Positions 11,719 to 22,620 are shown, counted from the stretch's first letter. The stretch: DNA of 64,000 bases from Uranotaenia lowii (GCF_029784155.1 NC_073693.1:114452683-114516682), one strand, 5' to 3'. Notes: generated by a model not told the origin, from the sequence alone. A program made the numbers and translations.

Positions 11719-12034
11719 TCTTATATATAAAAATGGAAGCGTTTTCTTTGTAATAACATCACGTATAAACGGTTGGTCGGAATGAAGTAAAATATGGTAT
11801 CCGCGTTTTTTTTGGGTCAGAGATGGTTTGTATAATAGTTTCAAGAATCTCACTTTTTATGGAAGAGGGGTCCCCATACTAAATCAACTTTAAATGGGAA
11901 AGCCGTACAATTTAGTACGATTTTCAAAAAATTCGATTTCCGAGCACGATGAAGTTAAGGACGTGTGGATGAAACAAAACATTTATTACGATTTATTTAT
12001 TGAAAGGTAAAACGAAGTTTACCGGGTCAGCTAG
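11719..12034 (+). mobile_element. Helitron-like copy, family B
   Basis: It starts TCTTATATATAAAAATGG and ends GGGTCAGCTAG followed by T. A 3' hairpin ggtaaa-acgaag-tttacc (12006-12023) lies about 7 nt before the terminal CTAG. These are the end features known for Helitrons (5' TC, 3' hairpin, CTRR, insertion in AT). It is 316 bp and non-coding. A second copy is at 30014-30310. Confidence 0.55.
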
Positions 12035-12285
12035 TGTAAAATATGAGTGGAACCATCTTTGATCTTGAGCGGAACTACTAGCTTCCGAAATAAACCGCTA
12101 GGTGCGCTGCCTTATGCCTAACGTCTCACACGCAGTTTTTACCCTTGAATGTATGCAGCACTTTTGTATATTTCTTATTCTATCAGGTTTAGGGAAAGAA
12201 AAAATGTAAAATGATTTTTTCTTTTGAAATTGTTTTGTTATTTATTCGATATCATTTTTGTTATAAAATGGAAATATTTTTTCAC

Positions 12286-13741
12286 CATGGGTGCACGGAA
12301 TCACTTCATTTTGACATAGTTGACGAATGCGTGTATGTCATAAAATGAATATTTCAAATGATTATTAAAAAATTAAAACACATTATCAATCTAATTGTAA
12401 AATCATGTTGGATGGCTATGGGTATTGACTATGGGTGCACGGTTTCACTTCAGTTTTGTTTTAGTAGATATTTTCTAGCATCCATCGCTCTGAAATTTTT
12501 AACACGTGGCCTATAAATTATACCTGATATTGTAGGTTTTGAAGCATATTTTTTCTATAAGTAGAGCAATTTACCATGGGTGCACGGATTCACCGCTATT
12601 CATCCAAAATCAATTTTTTTACATGCTAAAGGTAAAGAATAAAGACTTTTATAGATTCAAATAAAAATGTGTGTTATATACAAGGTTTTTCACTATGAGT
12701 GTACGGATTCACCGCGTTTTAATCAAATATTGGACTTTTTGCAAATTTTTAAAAAGCATTTTTACAAATCTTAACTTAACCATTGTCGAAACCATGTCTT
12801 TCATGTTGAGACATAATGATTCAAATAACGATTTTTATTTAAAGTTCCGTTTTTTCAATCCTGGAAAAGAAATATTTCAATTTTATCTTGAAATAATAAG
12901 TTGATTTATTTATTATTACAAAACAGGTTTTTCTTATTTAATTTTTGGCATTTCGGCGAGTTGTGAAAATTCAAGGTAGAATATTTTAGAAAGAACATGA
13001 AAGTATTATAGGTGGAAAGATCAAAGCTAGAGCGCTTTGGGTAGAAGAAATTGAAAAGTTGGTGAAAATGTCAGGTTTTTGCAATCGTACATTCATGTGA
13101 TAAGATCTGATCAACATCCAAGAAATTGGAAAACGGTTACCATGGACCGAGTGAGTTTTAGGGATTTTATGCATCAAATTATGTCGTGCGACGGAAAACA
13201 ATGAATATAAAAATAATGAATCAACATTGTCAAATGTACACGTTGATTTTGTTTTTCCTTAAAAGTTTTTCGATTGACAAATATTGCATTTCAAATACCT
13301 ATCATATCAAAAATATGTTGTGTTCTGAAGCAAGTTGAAAACTATTTCACTCTATATAATATACAAAGGCGAATTTGCAGCCATTCCGTGCACCCATGTT
13401 GAAATATCCGCATCCGATGTGGTCTATCAGATAGGCTGGCGCGAGTCTGGTCTAGGTATGCCAGGCGCACTGGGATCGATTCCTTGTATTCAAACCCCAT
13501 AAGTTGCCGACAGGTAAGATGTGTTTCCTCTTATAATAAGAATGTTCAATCAGTTGCCAGCTGGCCAGGTATATACACGGGTGCCGGAATACCTGTAAGT
13601 GAACTTCCATTGGAAATTTGTCGAGCCTAATTAAATCTAAGAATGCATGTGAATACATACTTGGGCAGAACCTGCGGTGAATCCGTTCACCCATGGTGGA
13701 TAACCATCATATAAGAATATATCGTGCACCCATGTTGAAAT
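12286..13741. mobile_element. Element or repeat domain with inverted clusters of 'atgggtgcacggattcac'
   Basis: The motif occurs forward at 12286, 12430, 12575 and 12694, and in reverse complement at 13382, 13678 and 13721. The left cluster is all forward and the right cluster all reverse, about 670 bp apart, as in DNA transposons with subterminal repeats or foldback elements. No transposase frame is present and exact ends were not fixed. A SINE lies within the right cluster. Confidence 0.5.
13434..13600 (+). mobile_element. tRNA-derived SINE, copy 1
   Basis: A box A-like TGGCGCGAGTCTGG (13437-13450) and box B-like GGATCGATTCC (13473-13483) are spaced as in a tRNA promoter. The body (ccgacaggtaagatgtgttt, tgttcaatcagttgccagc, ccaggtatatacac) matches 21641-21833 closely. 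SINEs with tRNA-type heads are common in mosquitoes. I do not assign a family name. Confidence 0.75.
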
Positions 13742-15329
13742 ATCATTTAAATTATTAAGTTTCATAGCTGATGTCTTCAAATTTGAATAAATAAGCACTC
13801 AATTCATAATAATTTTACTCATTCTAGTTTAGTATAAAACATATTTATCACCTAAAACTACTCGATTACTCAAATAGACACGTATTAAATCTAACATAAC
13901 TTTTACAAATCTTGATGAAATTTCGCCAAATTTTGACAGAAAGTTCAATTATAGTTGAGCAACAAAACAGACCAAAAAAATTGGGAGTCAAGTGCTTGGA
14001 GCGCCACACAGTGGCCAATTCGAGAACTTTTTCTTCAAATCTTCACGACTTCGCATCGAAAATCAATAATTTCATAACGAATGACACACTTCTGCCCACC
14101 ATAAATCAACTAGGACTCATTGTCTTGATTGTAGCTTGCAAATGAAACCAAAAGCAAGCGAAAAAAAATTATCTTGTTTGAGTTATAGGGTTGTGAATTT
14201 TACCAGTCATTTTGACTGGTCACGGTCCGAGTGTCCATGGCGAAATTTTTCTCGCTTACTAAAAAAGCTAGTGAAATAAAAAATACACAGTTTTGTAGAG
14301 CTTCAAAATTCATGAAAAGTCGTATTTTTTGCGAATTTTTAAAGCGAAGTATGCAAAAGATATTCAACAAACAAAGTGTCCGACCAGTCATTTTGACTGG
14401 TGCGGTCTTTGTAGTGTTAAAATACACTTGAAGATTCACTTAAAAGTAAGAGTTCAGTGAATTTCTTCATTTCAAGTGACTCATGTACATTTCACTTGCC
14501 CCTCACTTAAATTTAAAGTCATGACTCTCTCCAGGTCAATAAGATCCAGATGCGAAAACACTTTAGACCCATTTTGAATCAACAGTTTTTAATTGAGGTG
14601 TTCTGAGTTCTGAGTGATTTTAATCATGAAAAGATAACGAAAGTACCGCGTGAACGTCTTGAAAATATCAAGATCACTAAATTAAATAATTAGATTCAGT
14701 TTACAAGTGAACAAAAAATGAATTTCTCGAACCGGCAATCGGAATAATGTTGTACTTTCAGATGAAGCTCGATAGACTGGCTTCAAAAGTTTGAAGAAAA
14801 TCCGAAATTTCATTGCAATATACATCTATCTAAAGAGTGCGTTATAAACCTAAAAAATATATACCTACTCTTTTTCAACGATCCAACATCATGAAAATAT
14901 AAGCTCCAATTGCCTTGACATTCTGAAAGCTGTTGCCATTCGCCATGTTTTTGTGTATAGGATGTAAATTTTTTGAGTAGTGAGTAGTGATAAAAATTGT
15001 AAGCATTAATGAAAAAGTACATTTTTATAATTAAAATGACCCTATTGAATTGTCTGTATCTCGTTCTTTATAGGATCAATTTAATTTTTTTTTAATGCAA
15101 GACAAATATGAAGTATTCACCTTTTAAATAGTGTATATGCATCTAAACGCATATAAAAAATAAAACGACAGGCACTTGAAATAGGTCATTTACAGCTCAA
15201 TTCATAAAACCAATGATAAAGTTTTAGTTGAATATTTGGTCGAGAATCGATCATTAAAATGACTAAATATTAGTGGAATATTCTTGAACAAAACTGTCTT
15301 TTTCTCTCCGCAATATAGTCTAGTTTTTG
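13742..15329. other. Intergenic, with twin palindromes
   Basis: No gene recognised. The only structure seen is the pair of identical palindromes described separately at 14202-14401. Frames over 14200-14440 on both strands are by-products of that inverted structure. Confidence 0.5.
14202..14401. repeat. Short element bounded by identical palindromes
   Basis: ACCAGTCATTTTGACTGGT, an 8-bp stem with a 3-nt loop, occurs exactly at 14202-14220 and 14383-14401. The text beside them (cggtccgagtgtcc and agtgtccg) extends the inverted symmetry. Confidence 0.7.
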
Positions 15330-15334
15330 GATTG
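15330..15334. other. Target-site duplication GATTG, left
   Basis: GATTG directly precedes the 5' LTR and recurs exactly at 20110-20114 after the 3' LTR. A 5-bp duplication is normal for LTR elements. Confidence 0.9.
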
Positions 15335-15967
15335 TGTCACTGAACAGACCTTCGAAACCGGCATTGAACGCATATCTCAACTGACAGTTCACGAAGATGA
15401 GTTAGAAAGCAGATAGACGAGAAAGCGTGAGAAAAGAAAATGTGAGAAGTGAGCTCTTGTAGTTAGGCGGGAAATTGTAGCATAGAAACAAAATAACAAC
15501 AAACATAGGAAGTGTAATCGAATAGAAAAGTTTGATCAGCTTAGAAATCCTATAACCGTGAAAGTTTAGTAGTGAATCTACGCTGAAAGGTTATACTAAA
15601 CCTACGAGATCGGGTCGAAGTGTAGATGCAACTCCAACAGCCCAGCAGTACGCGAATCTAACCAATTAGTTAGAAGAATTGAGCCAAGGCTACACTTTTC
15701 GGGATTCCGCGGTCAGGAAATACTACATTTCAACTTTTACCAGGCACAGGCAAATAGGTGACTAGCGGTTGCAAATATCAGAATTCTCACAAAGAACGAG
15801 GAGAGAAGACTAAACGTAAGATATTCAAAGTAACATAAAATATATCCCAACCTAAGAAATTTGTACCGTAGGAATTTAAAACGCGCCCAACTTCGTGCGA
15901 ATAAAGGTGTGTTACGAATTTGGAACCTCATCTTTCTCCTTTCACATTGCGATCCGCAAAGACAATA
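15335..15967 (+). mobile_element. BEL/Pao 5' LTR
   Basis: This 633-bp direct repeat begins TGTCACTG and ends ACAATA. It matches 19477-20109 at a constant offset of 4142 with a single visible mismatch (G at 15703, T at 19845). A polyadenylation signal AATAAA is at 15900-15905. No TGG-type primer-binding site directly abuts the LTR end. The following bases are ttttaaattcg, and the gag ATG comes only 22 nt downstream. Confidence 0.9.
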
Positions 15968-15989
15968 TTTTAAATTCGTTTACGGAAGG

Positions 15990-17540
15990 ATGTCTGATTC
16001 AGCAAGCACCGCAGCCACTGCTGCCCAACAAGGTAAGAGCGTAGCTAGTAGTTCCCCTAAGGTCAAGAGTGATACCCCCCTTCAACTCAAGTCCGTTGCT
16101 CTTGGCCCTAACCTTGAGAACGGCAATACGAAACCAGGCACGACTAAGAATAAGAAAAGGCCCTCTTCTGAAATATGTAACCCCATAACCAACAAAACTC
16201 CTCCCAATGATATTAGCCATACTTCCTCCGCGAAAACGGTCGTAAATGTCGGTCACAGCTGTCGGACGTGTAAATCGGTGGACAATAGCCGGATGGTTCA
16301 GTGCGACGATTGTGATGGATGGAACCACTTTAGTTGTGTGGGTGTGAACCAAAGTGTGGAGAGTAAGAAGTGGAACTGTGAGAAGTGCAAAGCGAAAAAG
16401 AAGAAGGCAGGTGATATCAAGGATCCCAAGAACGCTGCGTTACCGAAGAAGGTCGATAAGCCGAAGCCGGAGAAGAATAACATCGCAAAGAAGAAGGAGA
16501 AGGAAATTTCTCAGCTGAAGAAACCCATGCGAAAACCGTCGAAAGCTGCCTCAGTGACGTCAACAGGATCGAGGAAGTCTGCGAAAGCACATCTAGAGCT
16601 GCAGTTACAAAAACTTGTGGCGGAACAGTCGCTGTTGGAGAAAAAGAAGAAGTTGATGGAGAAACACTTAACCATTCTCGAGGAACTGGTCGATCTCGAA
16701 GACGAAGAAGCAGCGGAAGAAGACGTGGACGCTAATGCAAAGGTGCAGAACTGGTTAGGCGCCACTGGTGGAAGGCGCCAAGAAGAAGAAGAGGAATCTC
16801 CTAGTGAGGATGAAGAAGAAGAGTGCTCCGACGACAAAGAAGAGGAAGAAGGTGGAGAAATGGATTCCAGCGAAGATTCCGAGGAGGAAACGGTGACAGA
16901 CAGCAGCGATAACTCTAGCGAAGACGAAAAGGAAGGAACTAACGAATCCAGCTTCAATCCGAAGGGTCGTTCTACGCCAGCAAAGAAAGGCGAAAGCAAG
17001 CGAAAAGACGCAACCAGTAGCCGGTTAACTTGTAACCTGACGCGCAATCAGCTCGCCGCTCGCCATGTTGTCGCTAAGGACTTGCCTGTGTTCTCAGGGA
17101 ATCCCGAGGAATGGCCGATGTTTTTCTCCACTTTTGAGAGCACGACCCGGATGTGCGGCTACACAGACGACGAAAACATGATTCGGCTGAGGAACTGCCT
17201 GAAGGGAGATGCGTTTGCTGCCGTTCGAAGTTTTCTTCTCCATCCGAAGACAGTGAACAGGGCGATGAATGCGCTCAAATTGAAGTTTGGACAGCCAAGG
17301 TTTATTATTGAATCCCTGAAAGACAAGGTTCTTGCCATTCCACCGGTCGACCCTGAGTCTATGAACGCGATAGTCGATTTTGCGCTGGACGTCCAAAACC
17401 TGACGGCGACGATCGACGCCTGTGGTCGGAAGGAGCTCAAGCAGGATGCTTCGTTGCTGAATTCACTTGTTTCCAAACTTCCAGGACCAATGCAACTACA
17501 GTGGCGAAACACTCCAGAAGTATTCGGAAGGTCAACCTAA
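15990..17540 (+). pseudogene. BEL/Pao gag with PHD finger, frame-disrupted at its end
   Basis: From the ATG at 15990 the frame runs 516 codons. Residues 91-133 form a C4HC3 PHD-type zinc finger (CRTC, CDDC, H, C, CEKC). A Lys-rich linker follows, then a Leu/Lys coiled-coil-like stretch (about 205-260) and a strongly acidic Glu/Asp/Ser tract. The last ~150 residues are a DUF1759-type gag domain (FSGNPEEW, LKGDA, SKLPGPM). The frame ends early at 17540, while gag-like sequence continues in the next frame from about 17501. The start fits because upstream in-frame sequence belongs to the LTR. Gag would package element RNA. Whether this copy makes a working protein is doubtful. Confidence 0.75.
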
Positions 17541-17950
17541 AGACTTTTGACAAGTGGATCTACGAGATAGGCGAAGACGCCTGTCTGGTTTCGAAGCCGC
17601 GTCAGACCAAAGTATCGTCACACAACCAGGAGCCTCGCAGGAGAGTTCAGGCGTACGTGAATGCTCACGTTGAGCACCAGGGGGAGTACCGCGCTTATTT
17701 TCCAGGAGGTAGCACATCATCAGCCGGTACAAGAAGAACCTACCCCACAGCGTGTATTGTCTGCAGGGGATCTTGTGCATCTCTCGTGAACTGCCAAGGA
17801 TTTCGTGAGCTGTCGTACGATGGACGGTGGGCAATCACACGTGAAGCCAAGATGTGCCGGAAATGTCTGAAGCGCCACAGAGGGGGATGTGTGTCCAGGA
17901 ACTGCGGAGTCAACGGATGCACATTGCACATGCAAACATCACCCATTGCT
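17501..17950 (+). pseudogene. BEL/Pao gag C-terminal cysteine region, second frame
   Basis: This frame is -1 relative to the preceding gag frame. It holds the rest of the gag domain and a Cys/His cluster of the kind found before the BEL protease (CIVC, C, CRKCLKRH, C, NCGVNGC). Near 17925-17950 the homology returns to the original frame (CKHHPLLHKQL), so two shifts about 420 nt apart cancel. No classic slippery heptamer is obvious at the first shift. Decay is likelier than programmed frameshifting, and I cannot exclude the latter. Confidence 0.65.
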
Positions 17951-18785
17951 GCACAAGCAGCTAAATCCAGAGTCCGCGCCCATGCAGCCAAACGCAGAGT
18001 CCGCGCCCATCCAGACTGGAGACAACGTGCAACGGGAAGAGCGGTCCTGCCACACTCACTTGTCCGGGTCCAGCGCTGTCCTGTTTCGCTATGTTCCAGT
18101 CGTGGTGTATGGGAACGGGATTGTAATCCATTGCTACGCTTTCTTGGATGACGGATCCTCGCTGACACTTATGGACCAAGATCTTGCGGATGAACTAAAC
18201 CTGGCTGGAAAATCTTGTCCATTGAGTCTCAAATGGACTGGAGACACACATCGTGTTGAAGATAATAGCAAGATTGTCAGCTTCAAAGTGTCCGGCCTGA
18301 CGGGAGAACGCTTTCACATAGGAGACGTGCGAACAGTGAGCGGACTGAAACTACCGTCTCAGACACTCGACGTGAAACAACTTCAGGCTGAAAACTCCTA
18401 TCTGCGAGGGATTCCCCTGGAGTCGTATCACAGTATCCAACCTCGTCTACTTATCGGTGTGCAACATGCAAACATTACACTTGTCAGGGAAAGTCGAGAA
18501 GGCAAGCCTGGTCAGCCGATTGCTGTTAAGACCGATTTAGGGTGGACGATCTACAGTGGAGCGTCGACTGGGGAAGCGCTTAGCATGATACACTACACTT
18601 ATCACATTACCTCTTGTGACCAAAAGACAGAATCGAACGCTGGAGAGGAGCTTGAACGCGCCGTGCAATACCCGAATAACGAACCGAAGGCAACCACCTG
18701 TACGCGTTCTCCTGCGGGTGATGGCCCATCTGTGGATTCATCAGTCAGATCATCGACTCGACTGTTCGCACACGGTAATATCGAC
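17925..18785 (+). pseudogene. BEL/Pao protease (peptidase A17-like) region
   Basis: The frame contains an aspartic-protease-like core, AFLDDGSSLTLMDQDLADEL, followed by the conserved GIPL...PRLLIGVQHANI and TDLGWTIYSG blocks that define the A17 family of BEL/Pao elements. The region after about 18600 should lead into reverse transcriptase. Instead the recognisable pol sequence stops, an A13 tract appears near 18793, and integrase-like sequence resumes near 18900. The open frame runs on to 19430. Confidence 0.75.
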
Positions 18786-18899
18786 CTTTTGAAAAAAAAA
18801 AAAAAGGAAGTGGCTATAGGGAGTAGAGTTGAGAAGAGATGGGGGGGTCCTCTGTTTTGTCTTTCTATCCTCGGGGTGTACTTATTATTAGCTAGCTCT
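18786..18899. other. Junction of the internal pol deletion
   Basis: This has a poly-A tract, a G7 tract and about 80 bp of unassigned sequence. It sits where the reverse transcriptase, RNase H and the first half of integrase should be. Two to three kb of pol appear to be missing, judged from usual BEL lengths. Confidence 0.65.
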
Positions 18900-19430
18900 T
18901 TAGCTTCAAACTTGTGCAGCGATGGTCATTGGGAAACCAACTTCGAAGGCATCGATCGAGGGTTAAAGCAGGTGATGCAGGATGTATATCAGCACAAGAC
19001 GGCTCAGGAGTTTTTGGAGCCCACCATTTCAACCTGGCATTTCAACCCAACGGCAGCTCCCCGTATGGGGGGGAGCTTGGAACAATTTGCGCAGACCATC
19101 AAGCGTACTTTAGCGGATTTACAGTCACCATACCATCCGAAGGAGGAGAAATTTAGTAGTGTCTCGATCGAGGTCGAAGGCATCATCAACGCAATACCGT
19201 TCGCCTATGTATCGATCAAGGACAAAGTCGTATCTGCGCTTACACGAAACCACTGGTTGGTGGGCAGTTTCCACGGGATCAAGCTATGGGCCGAACTCAA
19301 GCTCAACGCTTTCTCTAGCACTGGAATGGTAAACCGAGACGGGCAGGTGCGTATCGCGGCAATTAGGGTCGTGAAAGGTGTCTACGAGAAGCCAGGAGTT
19401 GAGATTTCAGTGATTGAAGTAAGAGCTTAG
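18900..19430 (+). pseudogene. BEL/Pao integrase C-terminal part and DUF5641-like tail
   Basis: The frame includes a degraded second catalytic Asp region (SDGHWETNF), then TAQEFLEPTISTWHFNPTAA, GGSLEQF, VEGIINAIPF and NHWLVGS. These match the usual order of BEL integrase C-terminal blocks. The end, DGQVRIAAIRVVKGVYEKPG, matches the C-terminal domain of BEL pol. Without reverse transcriptase and the N-terminal integrase it cannot work autonomously. Confidence 0.75.
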
Positions 19431-19467
19431 AAGGAGTTTGCTGACTCAGAGACGGAGTCAGCAAACT

Positions 19468-19476
19468 AGGGGGGAG
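19468..19476 (+). promoter_or_regulatory. Polypurine tract before the 3' LTR
   Basis: AGGGGGGAG ends exactly at the base before the 3' LTR, the expected position for plus-strand priming in reverse transcription. Confidence 0.85.
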
Positions 19477-20109
19477 TGTCACTGAACAGACCTTCGAAAC
19501 CGGCATTGAACGCATATCTCAACTGACAGTTCACGAAGATGAGTTAGAAAGCAGATAGACGAGAAAGCGTGAGAAAAGAAAATGTGAGAAGTGAGCTCTT
19601 GTAGTTAGGCGGGAAATTGTAGCATAGAAACAAAATAACAACAAACATAGGAAGTGTAATCGAATAGAAAAGTTTGATCAGCTTAGAAATCCTATAACCG
19701 TGAAAGTTTAGTAGTGAATCTACGCTGAAAGGTTATACTAAACCTACGAGATCGGGTCGAAGTGTAGATGCAACTCCAACAGCCCAGCAGTACGCGAATC
19801 TAACCAATTAGTTAGAAGAATTGAGCCAAGGCTACACTTTTCGGTATTCCGCGGTCAGGAAATACTACATTTCAACTTTTACCAGGCACAGGCAAATAGG
19901 TGACTAGCGGTTGCAAATATCAGAATTCTCACAAAGAACGAGGAGAGAAGACTAAACGTAAGATATTCAAAGTAACATAAAATATATCCCAACCTAAGAA
20001 ATTTGTACCGTAGGAATTTAAAACGCGCCCAACTTCGTGCGAATAAAGGTGTGTTACGAATTTGGAACCTCATCTTTCTCCTTTCACATTGCGATCCGCA
20101 AAGACAATA
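19477..20109 (+). mobile_element. BEL/Pao 3' LTR
   Basis: Same 633-bp sequence as 15335-15967 with one visible substitution and no length change. The high identity means a recent insertion. GATTG follows at 20110-20114. Confidence 0.9.
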
Positions 20110-20114
20110 GATTG
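20110..20114. other. Target-site duplication GATTG, right
   Basis: Exact copy of 15330-15334. Confidence 0.9.
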
Positions 20115-20805
20115 GAAAATTCTTAAATCAAATGCCTGGTGTTTTCTGGTTCTACAAAAATCGTCATGAGCTTAGTCGATGTTGGAGTAAGAATTTCAAG
20201 CTACTTGATACCATTTTTCAGTTATAGATTTCATAAGACCCTACTCTTTTCGTTGATAGAAACCCTAGAAAGGATGAGTCTTCTGATGTTAACTCATTTG
20301 TTGGTAACTTTTCGGAAATCGTTCAATCTTTCAATGAAGCGCGCTAAGTTCGAAAAAGAAGATTGAACTGGAATATTGGATAGTTTCATGTCTTATATCC
20401 TTGGAATGTGGTCAACTATAAGAGCTCGGACGAATCGTACAGATTGTCAAGTCGACTTTTTACACAATCTTTTTTTACATATAAACATAAAAAATGCAAA
20501 GTGGATGAGTCAACCAATTTCATTATCAGCGTTTTGCATTAAGTTTTCGCTCAAAGCAAGTGCAAACGAACTCATCGTTCGTTTGTTTTGTAAATAATAC
20601 TGAGAAGACATCCGTTTGTTGATACCTAATGATGTACTGATTCCATCAGCGTCACTTCCGTTAGACCTTAATCAAATGACCTCCTGCTGGATTACTTAAA
20701 AGGCATTCGTTGCTGCCTATGTTGTCAGTTTAAAATCAACCGTCCAATAGCCAGGCACAACTGTGCATTAAACATCAGAAAATTAATAATTCGAAAATGC
20801 AAGTC
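20115..20805. other. Intergenic, nothing recognised
   Basis: Two frames of 73-75 codons lie here with no domain features. This sequence is the original right flank of the BEL insertion. Confidence 0.45.
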
Positions 20806-21126
20806 CAGGGGGGGTGACAATCTGGTTCTTCTTGCGAACAAGAATCTTTTTCTTTTTTTTCTATCCATTTAGAGAAACGTTTATGGTGTTTTCCTCTCAA
20901 AGCAGTACACTGAGTACAGAGTTGAAAAAGTCAAAATTTCAACCAATGAGGAACCAGAATGATGGTTGTGTTAGTGTGCAATCATTCATAATTCTCTAGG
21001 ATTTGACATCTAGTCCGGTTCCTTGACAGCAAAATGTCAGGTTTGTTATGGGCCCACAAAATCGTGGGCCCGTAATTTTGATGGTTGTCAAAATCAATGA
21101 CAAAGGATAGGGCTGTCACCCCCCTG
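20806..21126. mobile_element. hAT-type MITE
   Basis: The ends are CAGGGGGGGTGACA and, reverse-complemented, CAGGGGGGTGACA. The octamer TGCAAGTC is duplicated exactly outside both ends (20798-20805, 21127-21134). An 8-bp duplication and CAGG-type ends indicate the hAT superfamily. It is 321 bp with an internal hairpin, gggcccac-aaaatc-gtgggccc, near 21051-21072. Confidence 0.85.
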
Positions 21127-21134
21127 TGCAAGTC

Positions 21135-21640
21135 CAATTTCGGCAAAGGGATGTTCGAATTTTCGCGCGAACGGTGAACGAAGGTGCAAAATCTTTGAGA
21201 TGGCCGTGAGTGAATTTAAGTTTGGCTGAAAAAAGAGCCGTGAGCCTAGGCGTTTGGATTAAGCTATGCAGAGAAACCCAGCGACTATGAAATGGTAATT
21301 GAAAGTGGAGACGTAATAGTTTTCTGTGGTAATAGGATATTAATGCTTCCTCGTTTCAAATTTCATTCAATTATAAAAGAAATTGTTTGAAAAAGTTACC
21401 CTTTCCAAAAATTGATCCATTAATCGAAATAAAAACCCCTACAAAATTTCTCTCAAATTGAATAACTCTAAGGCAACCCTCAAAAGCCTTGAAGGGGAAA
21501 AGTCGTTAGAAATATAGTGAAAATTCTCAATAAACTGCTTAACTTATTCGGAGAATACTGAAAAATCAAGTTTATTTCCATGGGTGTTTCCATTTTAAAG
21601 AATTTCAAGTGAGTTTGTGAAAATTTCCATATAAATTTTG
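21135..21640. other. Intergenic, nothing recognised
   Basis: AT-rich spacer between the hAT MITE and the second SINE. No gene or repeat edge seen. Confidence 0.45.
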
Positions 21641-21833
21641 AGCTTGGTTTTGGTATGCCAGGCGTACTGGGTTCGATTCCCGGTATCGACAAGAAAACTT
21701 TTGGGTTCGAATCCCATAAGTGACCGACAGGTAAGATGTGTTTCCTCTTATAACTGACTATAAGAACTACAAGAATGTTCAATCAGTTGCCAGCAGGCCA
21801 GGTATATACACGACGCCGAAATACCTGTATGTA
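21641..21833 (+). mobile_element. tRNA-derived SINE, copy 2
   Basis: Closely related to 13434-13600. Box B is the perfect GGTTCGATTCC at 21670-21680 and box A is decayed. A second GGTTCGAATCC-like box follows near 21705. It ends at atacctgtatgta. Confidence 0.75.
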
Positions 21834-22620
21834 CACTGCCGTCCAAAAGTTCGGGACAACCACTAAAAAACATGCAAATTTTGATCGTTCATATCTCAGC
21901 CGTCTTAGGACATATTGCAAATCTTCTGATCTCATCTGAAAGATAATGATAGCTATTTCGGAGGTATTATGCTCAGAAATAATGTTTTTGTTTTGTACCT
22001 TAAACTTAACCTAAAGTTAGAACATTTTCAAAAAATTGCACTCAATATTCAATGCCGATCATATCGGGATGGTTTGGACCAAATTCAAAAATTTGAGTTG
22101 CATTAGGATCCTTATTCTTTACTTCTCAAAACACAATAAAAAAATTGTGCAAAAATTTAAAAACATACTTTTAATTAATAAAATAGGCACTTATGTTATC
22201 GTCCAAACGTTTGGGATCACTCCTTAGTATGGTGTATCGGCCAAAAGTTTGGGATCATGTTATTCTTTAAAAAACAAGCAAATTTATCTCATTCATATTT
22301 TTCTCATCTAACATTGTATTGTTGATCAGAAGGGTTCATTTGAAAGCTTAGAAATTGTTATTTTTTTCATAAATTCATTCAAAAATTATATTTTACAGTT
22401 ATAACCATAAAAAATTCAGAATCACAAGTGTGAACTTTCAAAAAACAATCAATTTAAGTTGAATCGCTTTTAAGATTCAATTTTTACTGTTTGCGTTTAC
22501 TATTCTTGTAAAGTAATGTGCAAAGAAAAAAAAACCTTAACTATAAGCTCTGCATTTTTGCTTACACGTGCATCGAAATTAATTAAAATGGTCAATTAAG
22601 TTGTTACACATATTCTAATT
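21834..22620. repeat. Tc1/mariner-like terminal fragments
   Basis: TACACTGCCGTCCAAAAGTT starts at about 21834. Related text occurs in the same orientation at 22200 (cgtccaaacgtttgggatca) and 22235 (cggccaaaagtttgggatca). Such GTCCAAA(C/A)GTTTGGGA termini are typical of Tc1-like elements. The direct rather than inverted arrangement suggests broken or nested copies. Confidence 0.5.

Noticed and set aside
13473..13483. A tRNA gene, from the box A/B pair
   Set aside because: No cloverleaf with acceptor stem can be formed around the boxes. The sequence continues as a repeated SINE body.
15999..17512. Minus-strand frames of 100-178 codons opposite the BEL gag
   Set aside because: Shadow frames, including a Ser-rich one opposite the Glu/Asp tract. 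The plus strand carries the recognisable domains.
19879..20073. 64-codon minus frame present identically at 15737-15931
   Set aside because: It lies within both LTRs and is duplicated only because the LTRs are.
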